From Bacillus sp. 2205SS5-2 (GTDB lineage: Bacteria > Bacillota > Bacilli > Bacillales > Bacillaceae_K): a stretch of 64,000 bases of DNA. The number at the start of each line of letters is the position of its first letter. Position 1 is the first letter of the stretch. Both the position numbers and the translations under genes were made by a program. Below the pieces are notes generated by a model. That model ran no database searches. It was not told the DNA's origin and saw nothing but the letters and a program-made list of their open reading frames with translations. This document shows positions 1 to 8,394 of the stretch, in pieces. The DNA lies in contig NZ_JAYKTS010000002.1 in assembly GCF_037024155.1 (NCBI RefSeq), positions 1 through 64,000 on the forward strand, read 5' to 3'.

Positions 1-40
1 GAACCTTCCATGGAGGCTCACCGCCCGCCCCGCGGAAAGC
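1..40. repeat. Edge of a GC-rich palindromic repeat
   Basis: The first 40 bases are far richer in G and C than their surroundings (core CCGCCCGCCCCGCGG). The string resembles GC-rich dispersed intergenic repeats that I recall from Bacillaceae genomes, but it is cut by the window edge, so its full form cannot be judged. The rest of the stretch up to base 257 holds only the candidate promoter of the next gene. Confidence 0.3.
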
Positions 41-187
41 TATAACCTAGTTTGAAATTGAAAGTTCAACGATATTGTAAGTCAGGAAGAGAATCTTATA
101 TCAACTGAAACAGTGAGTCTTTCTGAGCTAACGGCATACTCATTAATATAAATAAAAATGAATTACTCCAATCCAAGTTCGAGGAAG

Positions 188-216
188 TTTCCAATTGAAT
201 TCATAAAGGGTATAAT
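188..216 (+). promoter_or_regulatory. Candidate sigma-A promoter for the ysmA-like gene
   Basis: TATAAT lies at 211-216 with TTTCCA (4 of 6 to consensus) 17 bases upstream at 188-193. It is 42 bases before the chosen start codon. The -35 is weak. Confidence 0.35.
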
Positions 217-257
217 AAAGAAAATGAATGATTGTTCATTCAACTGGAGGGATAATA

Positions 258-734
258 GTGAAAAAAATAGCGTATATTGATGATTTATTAGAGTGGAAAC
301 AAGAATTTAAATTTAGTCACCCCGTCAAAGTTCGCTTCTCAGAAACGGATATGTTTGGTCATTTGAATAACACGATTCCATTTATCTATTTTGAAGAAGC
401 GCGGATTGAATATTTTAAAAGTTTAGGATTTATGCAAGAATGGTTAAAACCTTCATATGAGTATATTCCGGTTGTTGCCGATCTGCAGTGTGACTTCCTG
501 AAACAAGTATTTTTTAGCGAGGATTTAAATATTTATGTAAAGGCTTTCAAAATAGGCACATCTTCAGTAGATTTGCATTATATGTCAGTAAACAGAAAAA
601 ATGAAGTTTGCTTTATTGGTCGAGGAACTATCGTCCAAATGTCGAAAAAAACAGGAAAAGGGGCTCCTTGGACAGAGGGTATGAGAGAAAAAATGGATGG
701 GATACGAAGTGAAAACGCATTAAGTTTTTCTTGA
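258..734 (+). CDS. ysmA: Acyl-CoA thioesterase of the 4HBT hotdog family (YsmA-like)
   Basis: This 158-residue protein has the hotdog-fold thioesterase pattern: a conserved FSETDMFGHLNN block (Asp31, Gly34, His35, Asn37-38 in the chosen frame) near the N terminus, the usual 4-hydroxybenzoyl-CoA thioesterase active-site layout. It should hydrolyse an acyl-CoA thioester in the cytoplasm; the substrate is unknown. The GTG at 258 is chosen because GGAGG at 246-250 lies seven bases upstream. An ATG at 228 in the same frame has no ribosome-binding site and would add ten residues. The position just upstream of gerE matches ysmA of B. subtilis, which supports the assignment. Confidence 0.8.
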   Translation: MKKIAYIDDLLEWKQEFKFSHPVKVRFSETDMFGHLNNTIPFIYFEEARIEYFKSLGFMQEWLKPSYEYIPVVADLQCDFLKQVFFSEDLNIYVKAFKIGTSSVDLHYMSVNRKNEVCFIGRGTIVQMSKKTGKGAPWTEGMREKMDGIRSENALSFS

Positions 735-771
735 AATAAATATTTTATTATTTCTGTATCGTTAGACCGTC

Positions 772-799
772 ACCCTCTTAGCCTAACTCACATACAATA
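772..799 (+). promoter_or_regulatory. Candidate sigma-K promoter of gerE
   Basis: CATACAATA at 791-799 matches the sigma-K -10 consensus CATAnnnTA, and an AC (772-773, inside CACC) lies 17 bases upstream where the short -35 element is expected. In B. subtilis gerE is transcribed by sigma-K in the mother cell. The start site is inferred, not shown. Confidence 0.5.
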
Positions 800-864
800 T
801 CACGACGACCGTTATACCCATCCCCGCGTGGTTGAAGCTGGCGAAGGCAAGGAGGGTACAATAA

Positions 865-1089
865 TTGAAGGACAATGATTATGCACATAAACCATTACTA
901 ACTAAAAGGGAAAGTGAGGTATTTGAGCTGTTAGTCCAAGATAAAACAACAAAGGAGATCGCAAGTGAGTTGTTTATCAGTGAAAAAACAGTTCGAAATC
1001 ACATTTCCAATGCCATGCAAAAGCTTGGAGTGAAGGGGCGTTCACAAGCTGTGGTAGAACTTCTCCGCATGGGAGAGCTAAAGCTTTAA
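865..1089 (+). CDS. gerE: Spore-coat transcription regulator GerE
   Basis: This 74-residue protein is nearly superimposable on B. subtilis GerE, the smallest LuxR/FixJ-type regulator: it is essentially only the C-terminal helix-turn-helix domain (LTKRESEVFELL ... SEKTVRNHISNAMQKL). GerE acts late in the mother cell, activating and repressing sigma-K dependent coat genes. The start is TTG at 865, with GGAGGG at 851-856 eight bases before it. Length equals the family norm. A candidate sigma-K promoter lies upstream and a stem-loop follows the stop. The window upstream lacks sdhB, which flanks ysmA in B. subtilis, probably because it lies outside the window. Confidence 0.95.
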   Translation: MKDNDYAHKPLLTKRESEVFELLVQDKTTKEIASELFISEKTVRNHISNAMQKLGVKGRSQAVVELLRMGELKL

Positions 1090-1095
1090 TGTTTT

Positions 1096-1126
1096 CCGGT
1101 TCCTTCGATTTGGGGGAACCGGTTTG
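1096..1126 (+). terminator. Stem-loop after gerE
   Basis: CCGGTTCC (1096-1103) pairs perfectly with GGAACCGG (1115-1122) and is followed by only three T residues, so it is at best a weak intrinsic terminator. Confidence 0.5.
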
Positions 1127-1244
1127 CTATGTATTGGAGGCTTACATAGGGAAATAGCAATATCCACTTGAATTCTAACTAAAAAAAAGAGAAAATGGCA
1201 TATAGGCGTGTATTCGTGATGACGTGTTGAGGAGTGCATTTAGG

Positions 1245-1697
1245 ATGAGTAACGAAACTGTTTTTACGGACGAGACATTACATACTGTTTCTGATATAGA
1301 AAAAAATTTACGATATATTTCAGGTATTATTAAGCAAAAGGGACGAGAAATTCTTAGCCAGTATACAATTACTCCACCTCAATTTATTGCTTTGCAATGG
1401 CTATTAGAGGATGGTGATATGACAATTGGGGAGCTTTCGAATAAGATGTTCTTGGCTTGTAGTACAACCACAGACTTAGTTGATCGAATGGAAAAAAGTT
1501 TGCTAGTTATGAGAGTGAAAGACGATAAGGACCGAAGAGTTGTTCGGATTCACCTTCAAGATAAAGGAGAGCGAATGATTGCGGAGGTTATAGAAAAAAG
1601 ACAAATGTATCTGCAAAATGTTCTTAATGGTTTTTCAATAGATGAAATTGGACTCTTGAAGAATCAGCTCGAGAAGCTTTATCTAGAAATGAAATAA
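1245..1697 (+). CDS. ysmB: MarR-family transcriptional regulator (YsmB-like)
   Basis: This 150-residue protein has the winged-helix MarR fold: N-terminal dimerisation helices, the recognition region MTIGELSNKMFLACSTTTDL, and the wing with the family signature DDKDRRVVRI. It should bind DNA as a dimer; target and ligand are unknown. The ATG at 1245 is used because GGAG at 1231-1234 lies ten bases upstream; an in-frame GTG at 1224 has no ribosome-binding site. The position between gerE and racE matches ysmB in B. subtilis. The gap to racE is only 17 bases, so the two are probably cotranscribed. Confidence 0.85.
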   Translation: MSNETVFTDETLHTVSDIEKNLRYISGIIKQKGREILSQYTITPPQFIALQWLLEDGDMTIGELSNKMFLACSTTTDLVDRMEKSLLVMRVKDDKDRRVVRIHLQDKGERMIAEVIEKRQMYLQNVLNGFSIDEIGLLKNQLEKLYLEMK

Positions 1698-1714
1698 GAA
1701 TGAGGGAATGAGTT

Positions 1715-2521
1715 GTGAATAAACCCATAGGTATTATGGATTCAGGTGTTGGAGGATTAACAGTCGCTAAAGAAGTGATGCGACAGCTTCCAAACGAAAC
1801 AATTTATTATGTAGGAGATACCGCTCGTTGTCCATATGGACCTCGCTCAAGAGAAGAAGTGGCCCAATTCACTTGGGAAATGACAGAGTACTTACTTCAA
1901 TATGATATAAAAATGCTAATTATAGCTTGTAATACGGCGACAGCCGTGGTCTTAAAAGAAATACGAGAGGCTTTGTCGATTCCAGTTTTGGGTGTAATTC
2001 TTCCAGGATCTCGTGCTGCTTTAAAGCATACTTATTCGGGAAACATAGGTGTCCTTGGAACAGTGGGGACGGTTAATAGTAAAGCTTATGAAAAAGCTAT
2101 AAAATCTATTAATCGTAGAGTAACAGTGTTAGCACTGGCCTGCCCGAAGTTTGTGCCTTTAGTAGAATCAGGTGAGTACGAGGGGACATTTGTTGAGAAA
2201 ATCGTCTCCCAGACGCTACAACCACTGCGAGCGAAAAAGTTAGACACACTTATTTTAGGGTGTACTCATTACCCATTACTAGAGCCTGTCATCCAAGCTG
2301 AAATGGGAAGAAAAGTTAAAATAATCAGTTCTGGAGATGAAACGGCTAGAGAGGCAAGTGCTATTTTAGATTACCGGAATGCATTAGCAGAAGGAGAAAG
2401 TCCTCCTCATCATTGTTTTTTCACAACAGGATCTAAAAAGCTTTTTACCGTAATAGCCTCAGATTGGCTCCAACGGGATGATTTTCATGTTACATCGATT
2501 CGGCTACCCGAGGATAAATAA
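1715..2521 (+). CDS. racE: Glutamate racemase
   Basis: The enzyme converts L- to D-glutamate for peptidoglycan (and poly-gamma-glutamate) synthesis in the cytoplasm. At 268 residues it has the family length. The aspartate/glutamate racemase motifs are intact: DSGVGG with Asp9, the first catalytic cysteine in ACNTAT (Cys72), and the second in GCTHYPLL (Cys183). The start is GTG at 1715, preceded by the GAGGG of 1702-1706. It follows the MarR gene closely. A strong terminator follows at 2628-2663, ending this transcription unit before the inserted IS element. Confidence 0.95.
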   Translation: MNKPIGIMDSGVGGLTVAKEVMRQLPNETIYYVGDTARCPYGPRSREEVAQFTWEMTEYLLQYDIKMLIIACNTATAVVLKEIREALSIPVLGVILPGSRAALKHTYSGNIGVLGTVGTVNSKAYEKAIKSINRRVTVLALACPKFVPLVESGEYEGTFVEKIVSQTLQPLRAKKLDTLILGCTHYPLLEPVIQAEMGRKVKIISSGDETAREASAILDYRNALAEGESPPHHCFFTTGSKKLFTVIASDWLQRDDFHVTSIRLPEDK

Positions 2522-2627
2522 TATAGAAATTATGATTGCTAATAAAAATGCAAAAAAATATGGGAATTCGTTAATGGAAAAATGGTCTTTCTGGACAGTT
2601 TATTAATGGATAAAAATATATTATAGA

Positions 2628-2663
2628 AAAAACGCTGAGAATTTCCATATCTACAGCGTTTTT
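2628..2663 (+). terminator. Rho-independent terminator after racE
   Basis: AAAAACGCTG pairs with CAGCGTTTTT around a 16-base loop and runs into T residues. The following stretch 2664-2937 (about 275 bases) shows no gene, convincing promoter or repeat that I can support. Confidence 0.75.
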
Positions 2664-2937
2664 ATTTTTGTTCCAAGTAAATAACTTGGTTGTTATTCTA
2701 TACTTGAAAACTTCAAAATCAGTTGAGTTCTAGTGCGCATCCATTTGTTCACCTATCCTGTTTAGGCATAGGATAAACAATTTCCTTCCTAAATTTGAAA
2801 GAATCGATGGAAGCATCGCAAGGCACCCTTCATTGGTATGAATGGATGTATGCTTTCATCTTAAATGTCAAATAACCTTCGATTTCGTCACTGATATCGT
2901 TAAATAAATTCGATTAGAGGTCCTTAAAATTATCTTT

Positions 2938-4133
2938 TTATTGTTGGCTTTGTTAGAGATAAAGGTTGATTTTGAAGATTGATCTTCTAAAACCTGGCAT
3001 GTTCAGGGTTTAGAAGGCTTCTGCCCTTAATCGTAAGCTGTCTGTTGTTTCCCAAGTGCCTAATATACAGGCTAAAAAGAGCATCCGTTTCTTTTTGCTC
3101 AAATCTGCTTCCATTTCACGGTTTTCAAGGAACTGGAACCAGATCAAGTATAGTTGTAAATATTTCGTTGATACACCGTTGAACTTTCTTATCCATTTCT
3201 TTAGTCGAGAATGGTAGTTGTTAATGTTATTTATGTGATAGATACCACGTTTAACATGCTCTTTTTTACTAGCGTTAATGATGATATGTTGAATACCATT
3301 TCCTTTAGAATATGACTTGTAAGAGCTATGGGCATCCGAGCACAGTACAGCATCTTCTTGTAGAAGATGTGTTAAATTTTCATCTAATTGTTGAGTTAGA
3401 ATCCGTCCCATTCCAACTACTTTGGATAACGTATTCTTATTACGGTCTTTTGCGATTAATACGCATACTTGTTCAGAGGAAATACCTCGTTTAGTTGCAG
3501 AACCAGCACGTTTTCGAGACTTTCTATCTGTAAGGATATTTCTACCTTTGCGGCTCTCTAAAAAATAGGTTTCATCGGCTTCTACAATGCCTTCAAAAGT
3601 AGGTGTTTGTTGCCTTGCCAAAGCAGATAGGAGCTTGTGCCGCCAGTAAAAACAGGTCGTGAAATGAACACCGACAATTTTAGCAGATTCGCGAAGAGAC
3701 AGTCCTTTTAGCATACATTCAATAAAGGTAATCCACTTATTAGCTTTTTTGGACCGATATAGTGGAGTATTCGTTAGGTCATTGCTGATTTTAAAGCAAT
3801 CCTTACATTTATATCTTTGACGACCATTTCGTTTACCGTATCGAACAACAGACACACTTCCGCAATGTCGACAATGATAACCACTAGTAAATTTATTTTC
3901 ACGAAGCTCACCAATCAAGTTACCATGTTGAGAAGCATCGTGCGTAAAAATACGCTTAAGAAATTCCAATAGATTTTCTTTATCTTTGTCTGTTAAATAA
4001 GAAACGTCAGCTAAGATATTCGCTAATGTGGCCATCTGTCTTACCTCTTCCGTAATATTCTTACGATAAGGATGGCACAATTTAGCAGAATTTACACAAT
4101 ATCAACCCTAAATCTTAACAAAGCCTTATTGTT
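2938..4133 (-). mobile_element. Complete IS1595-family insertion sequence with 8-bp target duplication
   Basis: The element spans 2946-4125 (1180 bp). Its ends are imperfect inverted repeats of about 28 bp that both begin GGCTTTGTTA (left end read forward from 2946; right end read backward from 4125). The identical octamer TTATTGTT sits on both sides at 2938-2945 and 4126-4133, the length expected for IS1595 transposition. It encodes one intact transposase on the minus strand. It is inserted in the racE-gerM intergenic region, so no gene is broken, though it may separate gerM from upstream control sequence. Perfect duplication and an intact ORF point to a recent, possibly active copy. Confidence 0.95.
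3010..4035 (-). CDS. IS1595-family transposase (ISXO2-like DDE domain)
   Basis: This 341-residue protein has an N-terminal zinc ribbon (CRHCG ... CKDC), a short helix-turn-helix (LSLRESAKIVGVHFTT) and the ISXO2-like catalytic domain. The acidic catalytic residues are visible in EADETYF and CSDAHSSYK, and the terminal conserved block contains NNYHSRLKKWIRKFNG followed by KYLQLYLIWFQF. It should cut and join the IS ends. The ATG at 4035 is chosen because an AGAGGT lies seven bases upstream; a TTG at 4080 would add 15 residues without a good ribosome-binding site. The reading frame is complete, with no frameshift. Confidence 0.93.
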   Translation of the reverse strand: MATLANILADVSYLTDKDKENLLEFLKRIFTHDASQHGNLIGELRENKFTSGYHCRHCGSVSVVRYGKRNGRQRYKCKDCFKISNDLTNTPLYRSKKANKWITFIECMLKGLSLRESAKIVGVHFTTCFYWRHKLLSALARQQTPTFEGIVEADETYFLESRKGRNILTDRKSRKRAGSATKRGISSEQVCVLIAKDRNKNTLSKVVGMGRILTQQLDENLTHLLQEDAVLCSDAHSSYKSYSKGNGIQHIIINASKKEHVKRGIYHINNINNYHSRLKKWIRKFNGVSTKYLQLYLIWFQFLENREMEADLSKKKRMLFLACILGTWETTDSLRLRAEAF

Positions 4134-4267
4134 TTAAGATATTGCTGTGAAAATAGTTACTTTAAAAATAGGGGAATTAGTGTCTAGCCCTATGTGCATT
4201 GCGCTTATCTTACGCTTTAGTTACAAAACGTGCATCAAAATGGAGGGAAGTTTTTTCATTCGCTCGG

Positions 4268-4300
4268 TCTATTTTGGCGATAAGCTCGTATACATATAGT
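4268..4300 (+). promoter_or_regulatory. Possible sigma-E promoter of gerM
   Basis: CATATAGT at 4293-4300 matches the sigma-E -10 consensus CATACANT at seven of eight positions; a TATTTT-like -35 lies near 4270. gerM is a sigma-E gene in B. subtilis. The -35 spacing is slightly long, so this is tentative. Confidence 0.3.
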
Positions 4301-4326
4301 ACAAACTGTCTTAGGAGGGGTTAGCT

Positions 4327-5406
4327 TTGTCGAAGCGATTTAAAGTGACGGCGGTAATGGTCCTTGCTTCATCTTTATATTTATCTGGGTGTGGATTATT
4401 CGGGGGAGATGAGAAAGTACAACAAGATCCACCACAGGAGGATGTCTCTTACTTAGAAGAGGGAGAAGAAAGTGTGGATACTACTGATTCTGCAGAGGGA
4501 GATACGGTGACAAGCTCAATAGACGATTCAACTGCAACCATTATGACGGAATTATATTTAATTGATGAAAACGGGTATGTTGTTTCTCAGACGATGTCGC
4601 TTCCGAAAGTTGAAAGTGTTGCAAAGCAAGCCTTAGAGTATTTGGTGACAAACGGGCCTGTTTCAAATATACTACCGAATGGATTTAGAGCCGTGCTACC
4701 AGCAGATACAACAGTCGATGTGAATATTGATGGAAATAAAGCCATCGCTGATTTTTCACCAGAGTTTGAGAAATACGCAGCGGAGGATGAAGAGAAAATT
4801 TTACAAGCAGTAACTTGGACCTTAACCCAGTTTGAAAAAGTGGAGAAAGTTGAACTCAGAGTAAATGGTTACCCGTTAACAGAAATGCCTGTCAATGGAA
4901 CGCCGATTAATAAGAATGGTTTAAGTCGTACGATGGGTATTAATCTTGACTCAAATGGTGTAGTCGACTTAACTAATTCAAGACAAGTTACAGTGTATTA
5001 TTTAGCTCAAAAGGGTGAATCAGTTTACTATGTTCCTGTGACAAAAAGGGTGAGTAACGTTGAAAATGATAACGTAATAGCCGTTGTGGAGGAGCTGATT
5101 GATGGACCAGCGTACACATCCAAATTAGTGAGCGGGTTTATGTCAGATGTAGCTTTACTAGATGACCCTAAACTTGTCGATGGAGAAGTAACCTTAAATT
5201 TTAATGAAGCAATATTTGGCAGCTTTGAAGAGGAACTAATTTCTACTCAACTACTTAATTCACTTGTACTATCCTTAACCGAGCAAACTGGAATTGAAAA
5301 AGTGTCCGTACTGGTGAACGGGGAAGGGGATCTCGTTAACGAAGAAGGTGATATATTAAGTGAACCAGTCACTCGACCTGAAAGAGTCAATACGATAAGT
5401 TTTTAA
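4327..5406 (+). CDS. gerM: Germination/sporulation lipoprotein GerM
   Basis: GerM is a mother-cell lipoprotein needed for normal engulfment, septal channel (SpoIIIA-SpoIIQ) stability and germination. This 359-residue protein opens with a lipoprotein signal peptide ending in the lipobox LSGC (Cys22), followed by an acidic linker rich in Glu, Asp, Ser and Thr (about residues 30-65). Two tandem GerMN domains follow, roughly at 70-200 and 215-345, the family architecture. The start is TTG at 4327, with AGGAGGGG just upstream at 4312-4319. The gene order racE-gerM-rph is as in B. subtilis except for the IS insertion. A terminator follows directly. Confidence 0.92.
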   Translation: MSKRFKVTAVMVLASSLYLSGCGLFGGDEKVQQDPPQEDVSYLEEGEESVDTTDSAEGDTVTSSIDDSTATIMTELYLIDENGYVVSQTMSLPKVESVAKQALEYLVTNGPVSNILPNGFRAVLPADTTVDVNIDGNKAIADFSPEFEKYAAEDEEKILQAVTWTLTQFEKVEKVELRVNGYPLTEMPVNGTPINKNGLSRTMGINLDSNGVVDLTNSRQVTVYYLAQKGESVYYVPVTKRVSNVENDNVIAVVEELIDGPAYTSKLVSGFMSDVALLDDPKLVDGEVTLNFNEAIFGSFEEELISTQLLNSLVLSLTEQTGIEKVSVLVNGEGDLVNEEGDILSEPVTRPERVNTISF

Positions 5407-5442
5407 AATGGGTCAGTTTGTTATACTATATAGAAGGTAAGC

Positions 5443-5480
5443 GAAAGAGGTTGGCTTCTGCCGCCTCTTCTCTTTTTTTT
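5443..5480 (+). terminator. Rho-independent terminator after gerM
   Basis: AAGAGG and CCTCTT, extended by GGC/GCC with a small bulge, form a hairpin followed by a run of nine T. It separates gerM from rph. A TATACT at 5422-5427 before it could start an attenuated rph transcript, but this is not supported further. Confidence 0.7.
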
Positions 5481-5509
5481 TAAAAAGTGTAATAAGCGGA
5501 GGGACTAGA

Positions 5510-6247
5510 ATGAGAATTGACGGTAGAGAATCGACGCAGTTACGAAATATACATATTGAAACGGGTTACTTGAAACATCCTGAAGGGTCAGTATTGATAA
5601 CCGTTGGAGAGACAAAAGTGATTTGTACTGCAAGTATTGAAGAAAGAGTACCCCCATTTATGCGAGGTGAGGGAAAAGGCTGGGTCTCAGCAGAATATTC
5701 CATGTTGCCACGTGCGACAGGAACTCGTAATATCCGGGAGTCGTCAAGAGGGAAGGTTTCAGGCAGAACGATGGAAATACAACGCTTAATTGGACGTTCT
5801 TTAAGAGCGGTTGTTGACCTTAAAGCTCTAGGGGAAAGAACGATTTGGGTGGATTGTGACGTCATACAAGCAGATGGCGGAACAAGAACAGCCTCTATTA
5901 CAGGTGCGTTTGTTGCTGTTGCATATGCTTTAGCTCAATTGCAAGACAACAAAAAATTGCCACAGTTCCCATTAAAAGATTATTTAGCTGCAACAAGTGT
6001 AGGAACAGTAAAAGAACATGGTGTTGTTCTTGATTTGAATTATGCAGAGGATTCTAAAGCGCTTGTGGATATGAACATTATCATGACTGGGACAGGTGAA
6101 TTTGTGGAGCTACAAGGAACAGGGGAAGAAGCAACCTTCTCAATGAATGAGCTGCAAGAGTTGCTTGCTGCTGCTCAAACAGGTATAACTGAACTGTTTG
6201 AAATTCAAAAAGAAGCGCTTGGAGAAATTGCTATTCGATTGAAATAG
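5510..6247 (+). CDS. rph: Ribonuclease PH
   Basis: RNase PH is a phosphorolytic 3'-to-5' exoribonuclease that trims tRNA precursors; it works as a hexameric ring in the cytoplasm. The 245-residue protein has family length and the expected conserved blocks: the N-terminal [25 protein letters not shown], the arginine-rich [20 protein letters not shown] phosphate-site region, and [20 protein letters not shown]. The ATG at 5510 is preceded by GGAGGGA. It is followed by ysnA and ysnB at short spacing, as in B. subtilis, so the three probably form an operon. Confidence 0.97.
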   Translation: MRIDGRESTQLRNIHIETGYLKHPEGSVLITVGETKVICTASIEERVPPFMRGEGKGWVSAEYSMLPRATGTRNIRESSRGKVSGRTMEIQRLIGRSLRAVVDLKALGERTIWVDCDVIQADGGTRTASITGAFVAVAYALAQLQDNKKLPQFPLKDYLAATSVGTVKEHGVVLDLNYAEDSKALVDMNIIMTGTGEFVELQGTGEEATFSMNELQELLAAAQTGITELFEIQKEALGEIAIRLK

Positions 6248-6269
6248 TCTAGAGTTGGAGGAGAAATTG

Positions 6270-6884
6270 ATGAAGAAAACGGTTTTAATCGCTACAAAAA
6301 ACAAGGGAAAAGCGAAAGAATTTACGCGTATGTTTGCCCCATACGGCTTCAATGTCAAGACTTTGCTTGACATTGAAGGGGCTATCGATGTAAAAGAAAC
6401 GGGTTCAACATTTGCTGAAAACGCCCTCTTAAAAGCGGAAACCATTGCCAACACCTACCAGACGATGGTGATTTCTGATGATTCAGGATTAATGATCGAT
6501 GCATTAAACGGGGAACCTGGTGTATACTCTGCTCGTTATGCGGGCGGTGCAAAAAGCGATGAAGCCAATATGGAAAAAGTATTAGAAAAACTGAAAGAGA
6601 AAGAAGCTGAACAGCGAACGGCCCGCTTTTGTTGTACGCTAGCAGTGGCTGCACCTGGGATGGACTCTTTCACGGTTGAGGGAAGCTGTGAGGGGGAAAT
6701 TCTATCAGAAAAACGTGGGGAAAATGGATTTGGCTATGATCCGATCTTTTTTGTGCCTAGTTTAGGAAAAGCAATGGCTGAATTATCACCAGAAGAAAAG
6801 AACAGCATCAGCCATCGAGGAAATGCATTACGGAAACTAGAGAAAAAGCTACCAGCTTTATTATCTGAGGCGTCGACTCAATGA
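6270..6884 (+). CDS. ysnA: XTP/dITP pyrophosphatase (RdgB/HAM1 family)
   Basis: The enzyme hydrolyses non-canonical purine triphosphates (XTP, ITP, dITP) to monophosphates, keeping them out of nucleic acids. The 204-residue protein has the HAM1 signatures: ATKNKGKAKEF at the N terminus, the metal-binding SDDSGL, and the substrate loop GENGFGYDPIF. The ATG at 6270 is used since GGAGGAG at 6257-6263 lies six bases upstream; the TTG at 6255 would overlap that site. It follows rph by 22 bases and its stop overlaps the next start in an ATGA, which implies translational coupling with ysnB. Confidence 0.95.
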   Translation: MKKTVLIATKNKGKAKEFTRMFAPYGFNVKTLLDIEGAIDVKETGSTFAENALLKAETIANTYQTMVISDDSGLMIDALNGEPGVYSARYAGGAKSDEANMEKVLEKLKEKEAEQRTARFCCTLAVAAPGMDSFTVEGSCEGEILSEKRGENGFGYDPIFFVPSLGKAMAELSPEEKNSISHRGNALRKLEKKLPALLSEASTQ

Positions 6885-7393
6885 GAGTATTGGTTGTAAG
6901 TGATAGTCATGGTTCAATTGAGTCACTGCTAGAATTACAACAGCTCTACCACGGGAAAGTGGATGAGATGTTCCACTGTGGTGATTCAGAGCTAACCAAT
7001 CATGACGAAGCGTTAAAGCACTTTCTAACTGTTAAAGGCAACTGTGATTGGAACGGCGACTTTCCGGAGGATATTGTACACGCTGTGAAAGGGACCACAT
7101 TCTTTGTCACTCATGGACATATGTATAATGTGAAAATGTCACTGATGAATTTAAGTTATCAAGCAATAGAACATAACGCAGATATTGTATTATTTGGTCA
7201 CTCTCATGTCCTCGGAGTAGAATTTGTTGATGGAATCTTATATGTAAATCCGGGTAGTATCTTGTTACCGCGCGCACGAGAGGAGAAAACGTATTGTGTG
7301 ATTGAAAGGAAGGCGTCAGTGCTTATGATTTCTTTCTTTGATCATCATCATCAAGAACTTATTGAATTAAGGCAGCAGTTCCAGGTACAATAG
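6881..7393 (+). CDS. ysnB: YfcE/MJ0936-type metallophosphoesterase (YsnB)
   Basis: This 170-residue protein is a calcineurin-like phosphoesterase. The dinuclear-metal motifs appear in order: DSHG near residue 8, GDSE, GNCDW, THGH and GHSH, with the closing NPGS. Family members hydrolyse phosphodiesters in vitro; the cellular substrate is not established. The start ATG overlaps the ysnA stop by four bases, so the pair is translationally coupled. A perfect 10-bp hairpin terminator directly follows the stop, ending the rph-ysnA-ysnB unit. Confidence 0.9.
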   Translation: MRVLVVSDSHGSIESLLELQQLYHGKVDEMFHCGDSELTNHDEALKHFLTVKGNCDWNGDFPEDIVHAVKGTTFFVTHGHMYNVKMSLMNLSYQAIEHNADIVLFGHSHVLGVEFVDGILYVNPGSILLPRAREEKTYCVIERKASVLMISFFDHHHQELIELRQQFQVQ

Positions 7394-7395
7394 AC

Positions 7396-7426
7396 GAGGA
7401 AGAACTTGTTCTTCCTCAATTTTTTC
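7396..7426 (+). terminator. Rho-independent terminator after ysnB
   Basis: GAGGAAGAAC (7396-7405) pairs perfectly with GTTCTTCCTC (7408-7417) over a two-base loop, followed by AATTTTTT. Confidence 0.9.
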
Positions 7427-7437
7427 AAAATAAGTTG

Positions 7438-7466
7438 TTGACTTTTTCTCGATAGACTAATATAAT
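7438..7466 (+). promoter_or_regulatory. Sigma-A promoter for tRNA-Arg
   Basis: TTGACT at 7438-7443 and TATAAT at 7461-7466 are separated by exactly 17 bases. It is the only strong promoter between the ysnB terminator and the tRNA, leaving a leader of about 110 bases. Confidence 0.75.
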
Positions 7467-7582
7467 AAAAAATGTCCTTAATAAATGAATCACATTCACT
7501 TATCAATTCAGAACTTGAAAAAGCTAACTGAGATGAGGGTGACGGTTTTTCAGAAACGAATAAGAACTATTTACTATATTAT

Positions 7583-7656
<74 letters not shown>

Positions 7657-7665
7657 TCCAAACTA

Positions 7666-7714
7666 AAAACGTTGATTTCATTCGTATACTTACGTATGGA
7701 AACAGCGTTTTTTT
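7666..7714 (+). terminator. Terminator of the tRNA-Arg transcript
   Basis: AAACGTTGATTTCAT and ATGGAAACAGCGTTT form a long, slightly imperfect stem that runs straight into seven T residues. Confidence 0.8.
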
Positions 7715-7868
7715 ATGATCAATTGGGATGAGGGACAGGTACCTTGACCAAAATTAGTTAATATGTATTGAATCTGGTGATTTGTGGAATTTACTAGTGA
7801 ATTAGCAGAAATAATAGGTTGATATTAAACCGGGCAGGGGGAAATCCATTTTTTCTCCCTTTTTAGTA

Positions 7869-8283
7869 AGGCTGCTTTCGTAAAGATTGTGGCTTTTCGT
7901 ATCAATTCATTATCTAAGATATAGCTTTGACCCGAGCCTCAAGCCACTGTAGCTGGATCACGAAAAGCGGAAGTGGCTCGCTTTGAGGCGGCAGGCAAAT
8001 GAAGAACACGTAGGTGATGCCTGAATCACTGGAGAGTTATTCATTTGACCCGAGCCTCAAGCCACTGTAGCTGGATCACGAAAAGCGGAAGTGGCTCGCT
8101 TTGAGGCGGCAGGCAAATGAAGAGCACGTAGGTGATGCCTGAATCACTGGAGAGTTATTCATTTGACCCGAGCCTCAAGCCACTGTAGCTGGATCCGTCT
8201 ATTTTTAGGAAAATCAACAATGAAATGGAGGATTTAGTCAAAAATCAGATGAAATAGCCACAATGTATACGAAAAGAGCCTTT
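7869..8283 (+). repeat. Family A interspersed repeat, split by family B units
   Basis: The left part (7869-7928, starting AGGCTGCTTTCGTAAAG) and right part (8197-8283, ending GTATACGAAAAGAGCCT) match the intact family A copy at 27925-28088 end to end, except that its middle (about 15 bases) is replaced by 2.3 units of family B. The outer ends are imperfect inverted repeats of each other, as in the other copies. Confidence 0.75.
7929..8196 (+). repeat. Tandem 118-bp family B hairpin repeats (2.3 copies)
   Basis: Units begin GACCCGAGCCTCAAGCCACT at 7929, 8047 and 8165, exactly 118 bases apart; the third stops after 32 bases. I see only a single base difference (AGAACACG versus AGAGCACG) between the two full units, so the duplication is recent. 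Each unit holds nested inverted repeats (AGCCACT/AGTGGCT and GAGGC/GCCTC). Related units lie at 21324-21490 and 28313-28564. Confidence 0.9.
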
Positions 8284-8394
8284 AGTAAACAGCAAAATGA
8301 GAAGAGATACCTGTCCCTCTTGGATATTGTTTGGTATTATGATTTTCACATGCTACACTAAATAAGATAGAGTGTGAGAAGGACGGTATGTACC

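Larger units (their letters stand above)
7730..8319. repeat. Outer inverted repeat enclosing a nested repeat cluster (family C)
   Basis: GAGGGACAGGTACCT at 7730-7744 recurs inverted at 8305-8319 with one mismatch. The pair brackets everything between the tRNA terminator and the ysoA promoter region: a family A element (7869-8283), itself interrupted by tandem family B units (7929-8196). No gene is visible in the 590 bases. The arrangement suggests three successive insertions. Confidence 0.55.

Noticed and set aside
2664-2937. Possible small gene between the racE terminator and the IS element
   Set aside because: Only very short frames without ribosome-binding sites are present on either strand.
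7929-8196. Tandem repeats as a CRISPR array
   Set aside because: The units are 118 bp, nearly identical over their whole length with no short repeat/unique spacer alternation, and no cas gene is near.
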